Assembly: GCA_002474415.1 (NCBI GenBank)
Contig: DLQV01000255.1
Span: 1,170-8,080, forward strand
DNA from: Lachnospiraceae bacterium UBA7598
GTDB lineage: Bacteria; Bacillota; Clostridia; Lachnospirales; Lachnospiraceae
Direction of reading: 5' to 3'
Length of the DNA: 6,911 nt
The notes under the pieces are model-generated. The model ran no database searches and was not told the origin of the DNA. It was given only the letters and a program-made list of their open reading frames with translations. A program made the translations under genes and the position numbers. This document shows positions 1-6,370 of this stretch, in pieces (the first letter of the stretch is position 1; every line of letters starts with the position of its first letter).

Positions 1-15
1 AATTTTTGTTTTCAT
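1..15 (-). CDS. Start of an unidentified gene (first five codons only)
   Basis: An ATG at 13-15 (minus strand) is preceded nine bases upstream by a full AAGGAGG ribosome binding site (25-31), so translation very probably starts here and reads M-K-T-K-I before the window ends. Five residues do not allow identification. It lies just downstream of the toxin-antitoxin terminator and in the same direction. No promoter of its own is obvious in the short gap; it may once have been served by genes upstream of the TA module. Confidence 0.5.
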
Positions 16-40
16 GATTCGTTTCCTCCTTAATTTTGAG

Positions 41-85
41 CATAAAAATAGCACCTAACAGATTTTAATTTCCGTTAGATGCTAT
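41..85 (-). terminator. Intrinsic terminator after the toxin-antitoxin operon
   Basis: On the minus strand, arms ATAGCATCTAAC (85-74) and GTTAGGTGCTAT (59-48) form a 12-position stem with one A/C mismatch and a 14-nt loop, followed directly by TTTTT (47-43). This is a typical rho-independent terminator for the higBA transcript. The loop carries one copy of the 15-bp direct repeat that recurs at 849-863. Confidence 0.65.
61..75. repeat. 15-bp direct repeat, left copy
   Basis: GATTTTAATTTCCGT occurs here and again exactly at 849-863, in the same orientation, 788 bp apart. The two copies bracket the whole toxin-antitoxin module. This copy lies in the loop of the terminator hairpin. An exact 15-mer shared within about 1 kb is unlikely by chance, though the AT-rich composition weakens that argument. 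Confidence 0.6.
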
Positions 86-114
86 ATAAATCGGATTATT
101 TATGTTTTCGCTTC

Positions 115-139
115 GCCTACATAAAGCAGTAATGTAGGC
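115..139 (-). other. Hairpin at the antitoxin stop codon
   Basis: GCCTACAT (115-122) and ATGTAGGC (132-139) form a perfect 8-bp stem with a 9-nt loop, beginning at the antitoxin stop codon. No T-tract follows on the minus strand, so it does not look like a terminator by itself. It may protect the mRNA 3' end or assist the terminator at 41-85. Confidence 0.4.
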
Positions 140-432
140 TATTTCCGTAATGTTTGCATTGGTACAAATTCAATTTTTAACTGCATTCCCAATCCAGAAG
201 CAAGTTTCTTTAATAATTTTAAACTTGGGTTTCTAGTTCCATTTTCCAGTTTGCTTATATCTGCCTGATCTATTCCTGTACGTGCAGCAAGTTCTTTTTG
301 CGTTAAATTCTGCTCAATACGTGCATCAATCATAGCACGGATGACATCCATTTCTGGCTGGATGTCATCCCACTCTTTTTTAAATTTAGGATTTTTTAAC
401 TGTTCCTGTAATAATTCTTGAAATTCGCTCAT
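139..432 (-). CDS. HigA-like XRE-family antitoxin
   Basis: This 97-residue protein is the probable antitoxin of a type II toxin-antitoxin pair. It should bind and neutralise the adjacent RelE-fold toxin and repress their shared promoter. Residues about 29-86 form a Cro/C1-type helix-turn-helix: TQKELAARTGIDQADISKLENG is the typical helix 2-turn-recognition-helix stretch (the QKELA and SKLENG positions are conserved in XRE proteins), followed by PSLKLLKKLASGLG. The acidic/basic N-terminal 28 residues and the short tail LKIEFVP are usual in HigA partners of Gp49-like toxins. Its ATG shares one base with the toxin stop codon (TAATG), and an AAGGAG site lies upstream at 442-447, so translation is coupled. 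The toxin-first order is typical of higBA. The assignment to this family is firm; whether the pair is active is not visible from sequence. Confidence 0.88.
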   Translation of the reverse strand: MSEFQELLQEQLKNPKFKKEWDDIQPEMDVIRAMIDARIEQNLTQKELAARTGIDQADISKLENGTRNPSLKLLKKLASGLGMQLKIEFVPMQTLRK

Positions 433-785
433 TATTTACCACTCCTTTCTAAAAATTCTTCGCGACATTGTTTTGCTTTTTTGATTTCGCTTGACGGTGT
501 TTCTTGAGTTTTCTTAACAAATCCATTAGTTAATATTATTCTCCCTTCATAGTAGAAAAAATACAACACCCTTGTTACATCCGTTCCAACTTTCGCACGG
601 ATTTCAAAAATACCATCTCCCAATGATTTGCTATACGGTTCTCGTAGTTGATTTCCATATTGTTCTAACATATCAACTAATCCAAACAATTTTGCTTTCA
701 TTTTAGTTTCTTGCGAAAGCATAAATTCCCTTGCAGGTTTGCTCCCGTCCTTTGTCTTGTAAAATTCTGCTTTAAATTCACTCAT
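432..785 (-). CDS. HigB-like toxin (RelE/ParE superfamily, phage Gp49-like)
   Basis: This 117-residue protein matches the Gp49-like/HigB toxin family, whose members are typically ribosome-dependent mRNA interferases that cut mRNA during translation. Family signatures visible are the LREPYSKSLGDGIFEIRAK block (residues 47-65, ending in the conserved G-x-x-E-x-R), R72 and the strand RVLYFFYY (72-79), then GFVKKTQETP (88-97), the basic segment common to RelE-fold nucleases. The length is normal and the frame intact, so it appears functional. The ATG has a GGAG site seven bases upstream (793-796) and lies about 25 nt from the predicted transcription start of a strong promoter. It is followed at once by the antitoxin gene. 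The nuclease activity is family inference; some relatives are annotated only as killer proteins. Confidence 0.88.
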   Translation of the reverse strand: MSEFKAEFYKTKDGSKPAREFMLSQETKMKAKLFGLVDMLEQYGNQLREPYSKSLGDGIFEIRAKVGTDVTRVLYFFYYEGRIILTNGFVKKTQETPSSEIKKAKQCREEFLERSGK

Positions 786-816
786 AAATTTACTCCGATG
801 TAGTTTCTATATGAGG

Positions 817-845
817 ATAATATGGCAATTTTCCCATATTGTCAA
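817..845 (-). promoter_or_regulatory. Promoter of the toxin-antitoxin operon
   Basis: On the minus strand a perfect -35 TTGACA (845-840) is followed after exactly 17 bases by a -10 TATTAT (822-817), five of six matches to consensus. Initiation near 810 would give a leader of about 25 nt before the toxin ATG at 785. The -35 box includes the TGA stop codon (844-842) of the upstream small ORF. Confidence 0.75.
819..840. promoter_or_regulatory. Palindromic operator within the TA promoter
   Basis: Perfect 7-bp arms AATATGG (819-825) and CCATATT (834-840) are separated by 8 bp, giving a 22-bp inverted repeat that overlaps both promoter boxes and the spacer. This is the expected position and size for a dimeric HTH antitoxin operator, so autorepression by the HigA-like protein is the natural inference. 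The DNA symmetry is seen directly; the binding protein is inferred. Confidence 0.6.
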
Positions 846-1108
846 GAGGATTTTAATTTCCGTGAGTAGTATACGAGCTCTCCGTTTGCGTTCTCTACCG
901 CTATTATATTTTTAAACAGCATGAACGCTACAATCCGTAAGAAACCGTGTACCATTTCTCTTCCGGCAGAATTGTAGAGCGTGTTTGTGTATGGGTCTGC
1001 ATAGTATGTTTCGGTTGGTGTGTTTCCAGAAATTCCTGCTTCACATAAATCTTTCCATTGCATTTTGCGTTCTTTTAGTATATTCGCTAACTTATAATAA
1101 ACTATCAA
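842..1108 (-). CDS. Small ORF with a partial Cro/C1 HTH N-terminus
   Basis: This 88-residue ORF starts at TTG (1108-1106) with an AAGGTG site seven bases upstream. The start is supported because the first 29 residues (YYKLANILKERKMQWKDLCE, then AGIS) match the opening helices of small Cro/C1-type HTH regulators, which begin this way. The recognition helix that should follow GIS is missing: from about residue 30 the sequence (PTETYYADPYTNTLYNSAGR and onward) is something I do not recognise, with a hydrophobic stretch around LRIVAFMLF and a C-terminus rich in Tyr/Lys/Ser. It may be a chimeric remnant of an HTH gene, a decayed gene, or a genuine small protein of unknown family. Its stop codon lies in the TA promoter, and the right copy of the 15-bp direct repeat encodes its final residues. 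Base composition is AT-rich like the TA genes, and unlike metA and ligA. Confidence 0.5.
   Translation of the reverse strand: MIVYYKLANILKERKMQWKDLCEAGISGNTPTETYYADPYTNTLYNSAGREMVHGFLRIVAFMLFKNIIAVENANGELVYYSRKLKSS
849..863. repeat. 15-bp direct repeat, right copy
   Basis: This is the second exact copy of GATTTTAATTTCCGT (first at 61-75). Here it is coding sequence, specifying the RKLKS residues at the end of the small ORF. If the 788 bp between the copies are removed in silico, the small ORF reads on in frame for nine more codons after its last shared residue and stops at a TAA (32-30) that abuts the ribosome binding site of the next gene. Confidence 0.6.
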
Positions 1109-1150
1109 TTTACTTCACCTTAGAACTGACAGATGTTGTAAAAATAATTT

Positions 1151-1184
1151 AGGGACAAGTAGATGAATTTCTACCTGTCCCTAT
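1151..1184. terminator. Strong terminator after metA
   Basis: A 14-position stem pairs TAGGGACAAGTAGA (1151-1164) with TCTACCTGTCCCTA (1171-1184), with one A/C mismatch and a 6-nt loop. On the minus strand it sits about 43 nt past the metA stop codon and is followed by a T-rich run (AAATTATTTTTA), so it should end the rluF-ligA-metA transcript. On the plus strand a run of T follows the stem as well, so it could act in both directions. It separates the housekeeping cluster from the AT-rich accessory part of the window. Confidence 0.75.
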
Positions 1185-1226
1185 TTTTTTCGTTTTTAAT
1201 ATTATTACCAAAGCCTCTCAAACCCG

Positions 1227-2159
1227 CTATTTTCCAATAATTTCATCGGTATTGATGAACTCATACGGCGTCTGCTGATAAACGTAATAATTCAGCCAAT
1301 TCGCATAAAGAATGTTTCCATGTGATCTCCACTGTAACATCGGCCGCTGTGTCGGATCATCCTCCGGATAATAGTTACACGGAAGCGTAATCGGCAATCC
1401 TTTCTCCATATCACGCTTATATTCACTGTCCAGTGTCATTCTGTCATATTCCGGGTGTCCCATCACAAAAATCTGGCTGCCATCCTGATTGATGACCAGA
1501 AAAACCCCCGCCTCTTTTGACTTTGCCAGAATCGTCAGTTCTTCATGCTTTAAAATATCTTCCTCCCGGACCTCGGTATGCCGGGAATGCGGAGCATAAA
1601 AGTAATCATCAAATCCACGTACCATCGGGATCTTGCGATTCATTACATGATGTCGGAATACCCCAAACATTTTCTGCTCCAGATCATATTTCGGGATTCC
1701 GTAATGATAATAAAGCGCAGCCTGTGCCCCCCAGCACAAATGCAGGGTTGATGTCACATGCTTTTTGGACCACTCCATAATCTCGCACACTTCATCCCAG
1801 TAATCGACTTCTTCATATTTCATCTGTTCCACCGGTGCACCGGTAATGATCAGCCCATCAAAATACTGGTATTTAATCTCCTGAAATGTCTGATAAAACT
1901 TGTTCAGATGGCTCTTGGATGTATGGGTGGATGCATGGGATGCCGGTACAAGCAGCGATACATCTACCTGCAACGGAGTATTGGACAATGACCGGAAAAT
2001 CTGTAATTCAGTATCTTCTTTCAGTGGCATTAGGTTCAGAATCACGATATTGATCGGACGAATATCCTGATGCATCGCACGGGTCTCATCCATCACGAAA
2101 ATATTTTCCTGTTCGAGAATCTCCTTTGCAGGCAGATCACTTTGTGTTCTGATTGGCAT
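1227..2159 (-). CDS. metA: Homoserine O-acetyltransferase (MetA family)
   Basis: This enzyme acylates L-homoserine, the first committed step of methionine biosynthesis, in the cytoplasm. It is 310 residues, the usual MetA length, and collinear with E. coli MetA numbering: Lys47 (MPLK), the nucleophile Cys142 in LCWGAQAA, and the catalytic His235 and Glu237 in MGHPEYD are all present. Position 111 is Glu (GAPVEQ). Published work on MetA specificity associates Glu111 with acetyl-CoA and Gly111 with succinyl-CoA, so the product is probably O-acetylhomoserine although the family is often labelled succinyltransferase. The ATG follows the ligA stop codon by 8 nt, and its GGGAGG site (2171-2176) lies inside the ligA 3' end, so it is co-transcribed. 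No S-box or T-box leader precedes it. A terminator follows at 1151-1184. Confidence 0.95.
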   Translation of the reverse strand: MPIRTQSDLPAKEILEQENIFVMDETRAMHQDIRPINIVILNLMPLKEDTELQIFRSLSNTPLQVDVSLLVPASHASTHTSKSHLNKFYQTFQEIKYQYFDGLIITGAPVEQMKYEEVDYWDEVCEIMEWSKKHVTSTLHLCWGAQAALYYHYGIPKYDLEQKMFGVFRHHVMNRKIPMVRGFDDYFYAPHSRHTEVREEDILKHEELTILAKSKEAGVFLVINQDGSQIFVMGHPEYDRMTLDSEYKRDMEKGLPITLPCNYYPEDDPTQRPMLQWRSHGNILYANWLNYYVYQQTPYEFINTDEIIGK

Positions 2160-2167
2160 AACTTTTT

Positions 2168-4138
2168 CTACCTCCCACCAAATTTTTCTATAAATGTATC
2201 TTCGGAAATAATTGGAATTCCCAATTCTTTTGCCTTACGATTCTTGGATGATGCAGATTCTACATCATTGTTGACAAGATATGCTGTCTTTTTTGAGACA
2301 CTTCCTGTCACTTTTCCGCCCTGGCTCTCTACATACGCCTTAAATTCATCCCTGTTTTTATAGTGATGCACATCTCCGGTGATCACAAAACTCAGTCCCG
2401 CACAGCTGCCGGAAGAAGTATCCTGCACTTCTACATGCTCTATCGAAAGCTCATGGAGTAAATCTTCAAAACCACTCCTGTTTTTCTCATTCTGATACCA
2501 GGTTACAATCGAGCGGGAACGCTCCGCTCCGATTCCCTCAATATCTTCAAAACCAACTCCCTGATGCAGCCGGTCCAAAAATCCGTCAAATCCAATGGAG
2601 GCGACAATTTTCTTTCCGGCGTCCACACCGATCAGCGGTATGCACAGGGCAAATATAAAGTTGACCGGATGTACCTGTCTGCTTTTTTCAATGGACTGCT
2701 CCATATTTGCCACAGATTTTTCACCGAAGCCCTCCATCTGGCTGATCTCTCCGAAATGCTCTTTCAACCGGAAAATATCTGCAAATTCATGGATAAATCC
2801 TGCATTCATAAAACGAAGCATTGTCTGAATGGAAAGCCCATCGATATCCATCCCCCACTTGCTGACGAAACGGGTAAATTTCTTGACATTTTTGGCTGTA
2901 CAGTCTGGATTGGTACAATGCAGTGTCTTTGTACCACTGTTCTCGCTCACATGTACCGCTGTCGGTGCATGACACACCGGACATTCGGACGGAATCTCAG
3001 GAGCACCTACCGCATCTTTTACCGCAATACATTTCGGAATAATCTTATTGGCTTTGATCACGGAAAGTGTACACTCTTTTCCAATTCCCAGGCGCTCGAT
3101 CTCGCTGATATTGCATAGCGATGCTCTCGATACCGTTGTCCCCTCAATCTGCACCGGTTCAAACACGGCAACCGGCGAAATTGTGGACACTGCACACGAC
3201 CATTCGATATATTTTAGTTTTGTATCCACGGCCTCATCCTGCCATTTGAACGCAAAACCGGCGCGTGTCGCATGGTGTCCGGTCACGCTTCCCGATGCCG
3301 CATAATCCGTATCATCATAACAGATAACCAGACCATCCACCGGAATGTCCATTTTTCCGCTCTCGACAATTTTTGTCCATCGGTCTATGGCTTCCGGCAA
3401 TTTTTCAGCAGTTGTCGCTTCCCGGTCTACCACATCAAATCCCAGTTCTTCCAGGAAACGCATTCGCTCTCCCCAGGATACCATCGGCTCATCCAAATGC
3501 ACCAGTGTAAATGCATGAAAATTGACATGTCGGGCTTTTACTTCAGCCGGATCCTCCAGATTCAATGTCCCGGATGCCAGATTTCTCGGATTTGCATATT
3601 TTTCATCGTCATCCTCAATCATGTCATTGATCTGTGCAAAATCCGTATAGGATATGGCTGCTTCTCCACGTACAACCAGATGTCCCTGATACGAAATCTT
3701 TTGTGGAAATCCGCCGATAGCACCCTTTAAAAATGTAATGTTGGTACCCAGGTTTCCATTTCCTCTGGTAAGAATTTTCACAAGATTTCCGTTATCATAC
3801 GTCAGAACCAGTGTAAGTCCATCCAGCTTCCATGACAGCCAGATCGGATAGTCTCCTGCCCATTGCTGCAATTCTTCCACCTGCTTTGTCTTTGCCAGAG
3901 AAAGTGCAGGATACTCATGTGGTTCTTTTTGTCCACTCCCGGATTCTTCATATCCGGCATTCTGCGTCGGGCTGTCCGGCATGATATACCCGGTCTCTTT
4001 TTCCAGAGTGGTAAGTTCATCAAACAAAGCATCCCACTCGTAATTTGGCATGATTTCATCCTGCCCGTTATAATACGCAGCTGATGCTGCATTCAACTGT
4101 TTTACCAGTTCTTCAATCCGTTGCTTTTCTGTTTCCAT
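2168..4138 (-). CDS. ligA: NAD+-dependent DNA ligase LigA, divergent form
   Basis: LigA seals 3'-OH/5'-phosphate nicks in replication and repair through an enzyme-AMP intermediate made from NAD+. The 656 residues have the complete domain order: Ia (1-65), adenylation domain (about 70-300) with nucleophile Lys104 in KLDG, OB fold (about 305-380), four-Cys zinc finger (C386, C389, C408, C413), HhH domain (about 425-560) and BRCT (about 579-656). Retained residues include D106, E159 (RGE), R185 (NPRN), D268 and K298. Several classical residues differ. By alignment to E. coli: H23 is Tyr, D32 Asn, Y35 Trp, E113 Ser, R208 Asn and K290 Cys, and the TRGDG motif reads TRGNG. I recall similar SWK-DG/TRGNG ligases in Lachnospiraceae, so this may be a lineage form, not decay. 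The start overlaps rluF by 26 nt; a weak AGAGAG site lies seven bases upstream. Whether it is the main ligase or a second copy cannot be told here. Confidence 0.93.
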   Translation of the reverse strand: METEKQRIEELVKQLNAASAAYYNGQDEIMPNYEWDALFDELTTLEKETGYIMPDSPTQNAGYEESGSGQKEPHEYPALSLAKTKQVEELQQWAGDYPIWLSWKLDGLTLVLTYDNGNLVKILTRGNGNLGTNITFLKGAIGGFPQKISYQGHLVVRGEAAISYTDFAQINDMIEDDDEKYANPRNLASGTLNLEDPAEVKARHVNFHAFTLVHLDEPMVSWGERMRFLEELGFDVVDREATTAEKLPEAIDRWTKIVESGKMDIPVDGLVICYDDTDYAASGSVTGHHATRAGFAFKWQDEAVDTKLKYIEWSCAVSTISPVAVFEPVQIEGTTVSRASLCNISEIERLGIGKECTLSVIKANKIIPKCIAVKDAVGAPEIPSECPVCHAPTAVHVSENSGTKTLHCTNPDCTAKNVKKFTRFVSKWGMDIDGLSIQTMLRFMNAGFIHEFADIFRLKEHFGEISQMEGFGEKSVANMEQSIEKSRQVHPVNFIFALCIPLIGVDAGKKIVASIGFDGFLDRLHQGVGFEDIEGIGAERSRSIVTWYQNEKNRSGFEDLLHELSIEHVEVQDTSSGSCAGLSFVITGDVHHYKNRDEFKAYVESQGGKVTGSVSKKTAYLVNNDVESASSKNRKAKELGIPIISEDTFIEKFGGR

Positions 4139-4961
4139 TTTTGTTCTCTCTATCTATATGATGATTTACCACGGTATACGTGCCATGTACGGCAGAATTG
4201 CGTGGTTTCCGTTTCGATTTTTGCATTTTTTCCATCGGCCGTACAGGCAGATTGCTTGAATGCGCAAGCAGCTGTTGCAGTTTTTTAAATTCCTCTGGTG
4301 TGACATCCCGGTATTTTCCCTGTGCAAGATCTCCCAGTTCAATATTCATGATCCGTACACGTACCAGTTTCTGTACCCGGTAACCAAAATATTCACACAT
4401 TCGCCGGATCTGCCGGTTTAGCCCCTGCGTCAGAATGATCCGGAACTGTTTTTTCCCTGTACGTTCTACCCTGCATTTGCGTGTTGTCGTGTTGAGTTCC
4501 ACAAGCGGAACTCCATTTGCCATTCCATGCAGGAATGCATCCGTGACCGGACGATTCACGGTGACAAGATACTCCTTTTCATGCATATTGCCGGAACGCA
4601 TAATCTTATTAACGATCTCTCCATTGTTTGTCAGTAGCAGCAGCCCTTCGGACTCCTTATCCAAACGTCCGATTGGATAAATCCGTTTCGGGTAATGCAA
4701 AAAATCAATAACATTGTTCTTTTCTCTTTTTTCTGCTGTACAGACAATTCCCGCTGGCTTGTTAAGTGCGATCAGTATCATTTCTTTTTCTTTTTGCACC
4801 GGTCTGCCACAGAAGCATACCTCCTGTCCATCCGATACCTGATCTCCCATCCGTGCAATATTTCCATTGATGGTAACATTTCCAGCTTCAATCTGACGGT
4901 CTGCTTCTCTTCGGGAGCAGATCCCCGCTTCACTTAAAAATTTATTTATTCTGACTTCCAC
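4113..4961 (-). CDS. rluF: 23S rRNA pseudouridine synthase, RluF/RsuA family
   Basis: This 282-residue enzyme isomerises a uridine of 23S rRNA to pseudouridine; E. coli RluF modifies U2604 and also U35 of tRNA-Tyr. An S4 RNA-binding domain fills residues about 3-50 (INKFLSEAGICSRREADRQI). The catalytic domain has the family signature GRLDKESEGLLLLTNNGE with catalytic Asp101. The blocks NKIMRSGNMHEKEYLVTV and QGLNRQIRRMCEYFGY are very close to E. coli RluF, which favours RluF over RluB, RluE or RsuA. A basic tail follows (about 241-282, rich in Lys/Arg/Asn), as in E. coli RluF, though the sequence differs. The start is GTG (4961-4959) with an AGGA site seven bases upstream; it fits the family N-terminus. 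The 3' end overlaps ligA by 26 nt, so the two are almost certainly co-transcribed. I find no convincing promoter in the 65-nt gap upstream. Confidence 0.92.
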   Translation of the reverse strand: MEVRINKFLSEAGICSRREADRQIEAGNVTINGNIARMGDQVSDGQEVCFCGRPVQKEKEMILIALNKPAGIVCTAEKREKNNVIDFLHYPKRIYPIGRLDKESEGLLLLTNNGEIVNKIMRSGNMHEKEYLVTVNRPVTDAFLHGMANGVPLVELNTTTRKCRVERTGKKQFRIILTQGLNRQIRRMCEYFGYRVQKLVRVRIMNIELGDLAQGKYRDVTPEEFKKLQQLLAHSSNLPVRPMEKMQKSKRKPRNSAVHGTYTVVNHHIDRENKNGNRKATD

Positions 4962-4979
4962 GTTTCTTTCCTGTCTGAC

Positions 4980-5008
4980 AAAAATCGCGGAGACCTCACA
5001 GCCTCCGC
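4980..5008 (-). terminator. Intrinsic terminator between the SH3 gene and rluF
   Basis: On the minus strand GCGGAGGC (5008-5001) pairs with GTCTCCGC (4994-4987), 8 bp including one G-U, with a 6-nt loop, and a run of five T lies at 4984-4980. It begins 18 nt past the stop codon of the SH3-domain gene. The T run ends 19 nt before the rluF start codon, so rluF needs read-through or an unrecognised promoter. It may act as a partial terminator. Confidence 0.65.
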
Positions 5009-5026
5009 TTCTTTATGATGTCTTTA

Positions 5027-6337
5027 TTATTTTACCGTTTTTAATAAATCACTCTTAATGTATCCGGTTTCTCCCTGAAACTTCACCTTCGTCCAATCAC
5101 CCTTGGTGCCAAGTTTTTCTAATTTTACTCCCGCATCCACTTTTCCAAGAAGTTTTCCATCCGTGCTTGCGGATTTACGCACATTACAGATATCCTTCGT
5201 CTTTACTTTTCCCTTGCCGGAACCTGACTTAGCGGAGACTTCCTTTACCAAATCACTCTTTACATATCCGGTATTTCCCTGGAATTTTACTTTTGTCCAG
5301 TCACCTTCCGTTCCAAGTTTTTTCAGTTCTACACCAATGTCAACCTTTCCGAGAAGTTCTCCGTCTGTACTTGGACTCTTTCTGACATTACAGATATCTT
5401 TTGTCTTGACCATTCCTGTAGATTTCTTGGAATCGCTCTTTTGGGTATCTTCTTTCTTTTGAGTGTCTTCCTGTTTCTTTGTCTCTGTGGTCTGGGTTTC
5501 CGCAGTCTTTTGCGTATCTTCTTTCTTCTGCGTGTCTTCTTTCTTTTGACTGTCTTCCTGTTTCTTTGCCTCTGTGGTCTGGGTCTCCTGCGTCTGGCTC
5601 TCGGTATCGCTTACAACCGTTTCTCTCCATTTTGCCATAGCATTCCGGAGCGTTCCACCAACCATATTGGCAAGTTTTTCATCACTCTTTACGGCTTCAT
5701 CATAACTTGTCTGTACTTTTTTCTGCAATGCAACTACTTCATCGCTCTTCTCATATGCCAGAATCAGGGAGTACAGATTTGCATCCAGATCCTGATCCAG
5801 GAAATTGAAGTTGTATGCGGAATATACATTATTGATAATCAGATTTCCTTTTCCATCTCTTTCTACATAGAAGAAATCCATTCCCGGTGCCGGAGTATCC
5901 ACGCCTTTAAATTTCAGATCGTAGCATACCGATACCAGATAGGAATCATCTGTGGCTCCCTTAGTGGAATAACAGGTGATATTCTGATAATCCTCATAAT
6001 ACTGAGAAAAGGTTGTGATATAACTCTTTTCATTATCACTGAGTGGCTGCGCAATCATCTCCAGTGACTCCGTATCGCCGCTAGCATATGCGGAGTAATA
6101 ATTCTCCATCAATGTCACAAGCTCCGGATCCACATCTTTTTGCAGCTTGCCGATTTCCTGATATTCCGTCACCTGCGTAACACCTTCTGTACCATTCTGT
6201 GTGTCTTTCTGATTTTTCTGCGGACCAGTACATTTTACCAGAATCACAACCAATACCACAAATAAAACTGCGGCACAAAAATAACGTCTATATTTCACAA
6301 AAAAGTCTGTAAACTTTTTTAATTTTTCATTCTGCAT
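5027..6337 (-). CDS. Membrane-anchored protein with two C-terminal SH3b domains
   Basis: The ATG at 6337 has a GGAGG site six bases upstream and lies about 27 nt from a good promoter. The frame stays open to 6445, but that upstream start would precede the promoter, so I reject it. The 436-residue product has a short cytoplasmic head with basic residues, one TM helix (about 19-35, FCAAVLFVVLVVILV), and an extracytoplasmic remainder. Residues about 68-185 form a globular Tyr-rich region with two cysteines (C122, C138) that resembles an NTF2/SnoaL-like fold by pattern only. Then come a helical stretch, a low-complexity linker (about 246-306) of KKEDTQ and QTTE units, and two bacterial SH3 (SH3_3) domains, 309-367 and 378-435, identical at 48 of 58 compared positions. 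SH3b domains commonly bind cell-wall peptides, so a wall-associated or sensory role is likely. No enzymatic domain is visible. The Cys after the TM lacks a lipobox. Confidence 0.85.
   Translation of the reverse strand: MQNEKLKKFTDFFVKYRRYFCAAVLFVVLVVILVKCTGPQKNQKDTQNGTEGVTQVTEYQEIGKLQKDVDPELVTLMENYYSAYASGDTESLEMIAQPLSDNEKSYITTFSQYYEDYQNITCYSTKGATDDSYLVSVCYDLKFKGVDTPAPGMDFFYVERDGKGNLIINNVYSAYNFNFLDQDLDANLYSLILAYEKSDEVVALQKKVQTSYDEAVKSDEKLANMVGGTLRNAMAKWRETVVSDTESQTQETQTTEAKKQEDSQKKEDTQKKEDTQKTAETQTTETKKQEDTQKKEDTQKSDSKKSTGMVKTKDICNVRKSPSTDGELLGKVDIGVELKKLGTEGDWTKVKFQGNTGYVKSDLVKEVSAKSGSGKGKVKTKDICNVRKSASTDGKLLGKVDAGVKLEKLGTKGDWTKVKFQGETGYIKSDLLKTVK
5448..5588. repeat. 87-bp-period direct repeat encoding the linker
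   Basis: Two 54-bp blocks, 5448-5501 and 5535-5588, match at 51 of 54 positions and are offset by 87 bp, exactly 29 codons. They encode the ETQTTE-[AT]-KKQED-[ST]-QKKED repeats of the linker between the membrane-proximal domain and the SH3b pair. Between and within them run 18-bp subunits encoding KKEDTQ. The near-identity at silent sites points to a recent in-frame duplication likely to vary in copy number. Confidence 0.8.
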
Positions 6338-6370
6338 ATGAACCCTCCATAAAAATGCATCTTTCCATTT

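Noticed and set aside
2564..3730. Several plus-strand open frames opposite ligA
   Set aside because: LigA domains are continuous through the region on the minus strand, and the opposing frames show no domain, start signal or natural composition.
4962..5060. Promoter for rluF in the gap after the SH3 gene
   Set aside because: AT-rich hexamers such as TAAAAT are present, but no -35 at proper spacing was found, and they lie upstream of the terminator hairpin.
5448..5588. Repeats considered as a CRISPR-like array
   Set aside because: The repeats are in-frame coding units of a low-complexity linker, with no unique spacers, and no cas genes are nearby.
5441..6067. Long plus-strand open frame rich in Leu/Phe/Cys opposite the SH3 gene
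   Set aside because: Its hydrophobic composition is simply the antisense of the Lys/Glu/Gln-rich repeat linker. The minus-strand gene has a promoter, ribosome binding site and known domains.
6227..6285. Lipoprotein signal in the SH3 protein (Cys at the end of the TM helix)
   Set aside because: The residues before the Cys are ILVK, which do not fit a lipobox; a plain TM anchor explains the segment better.
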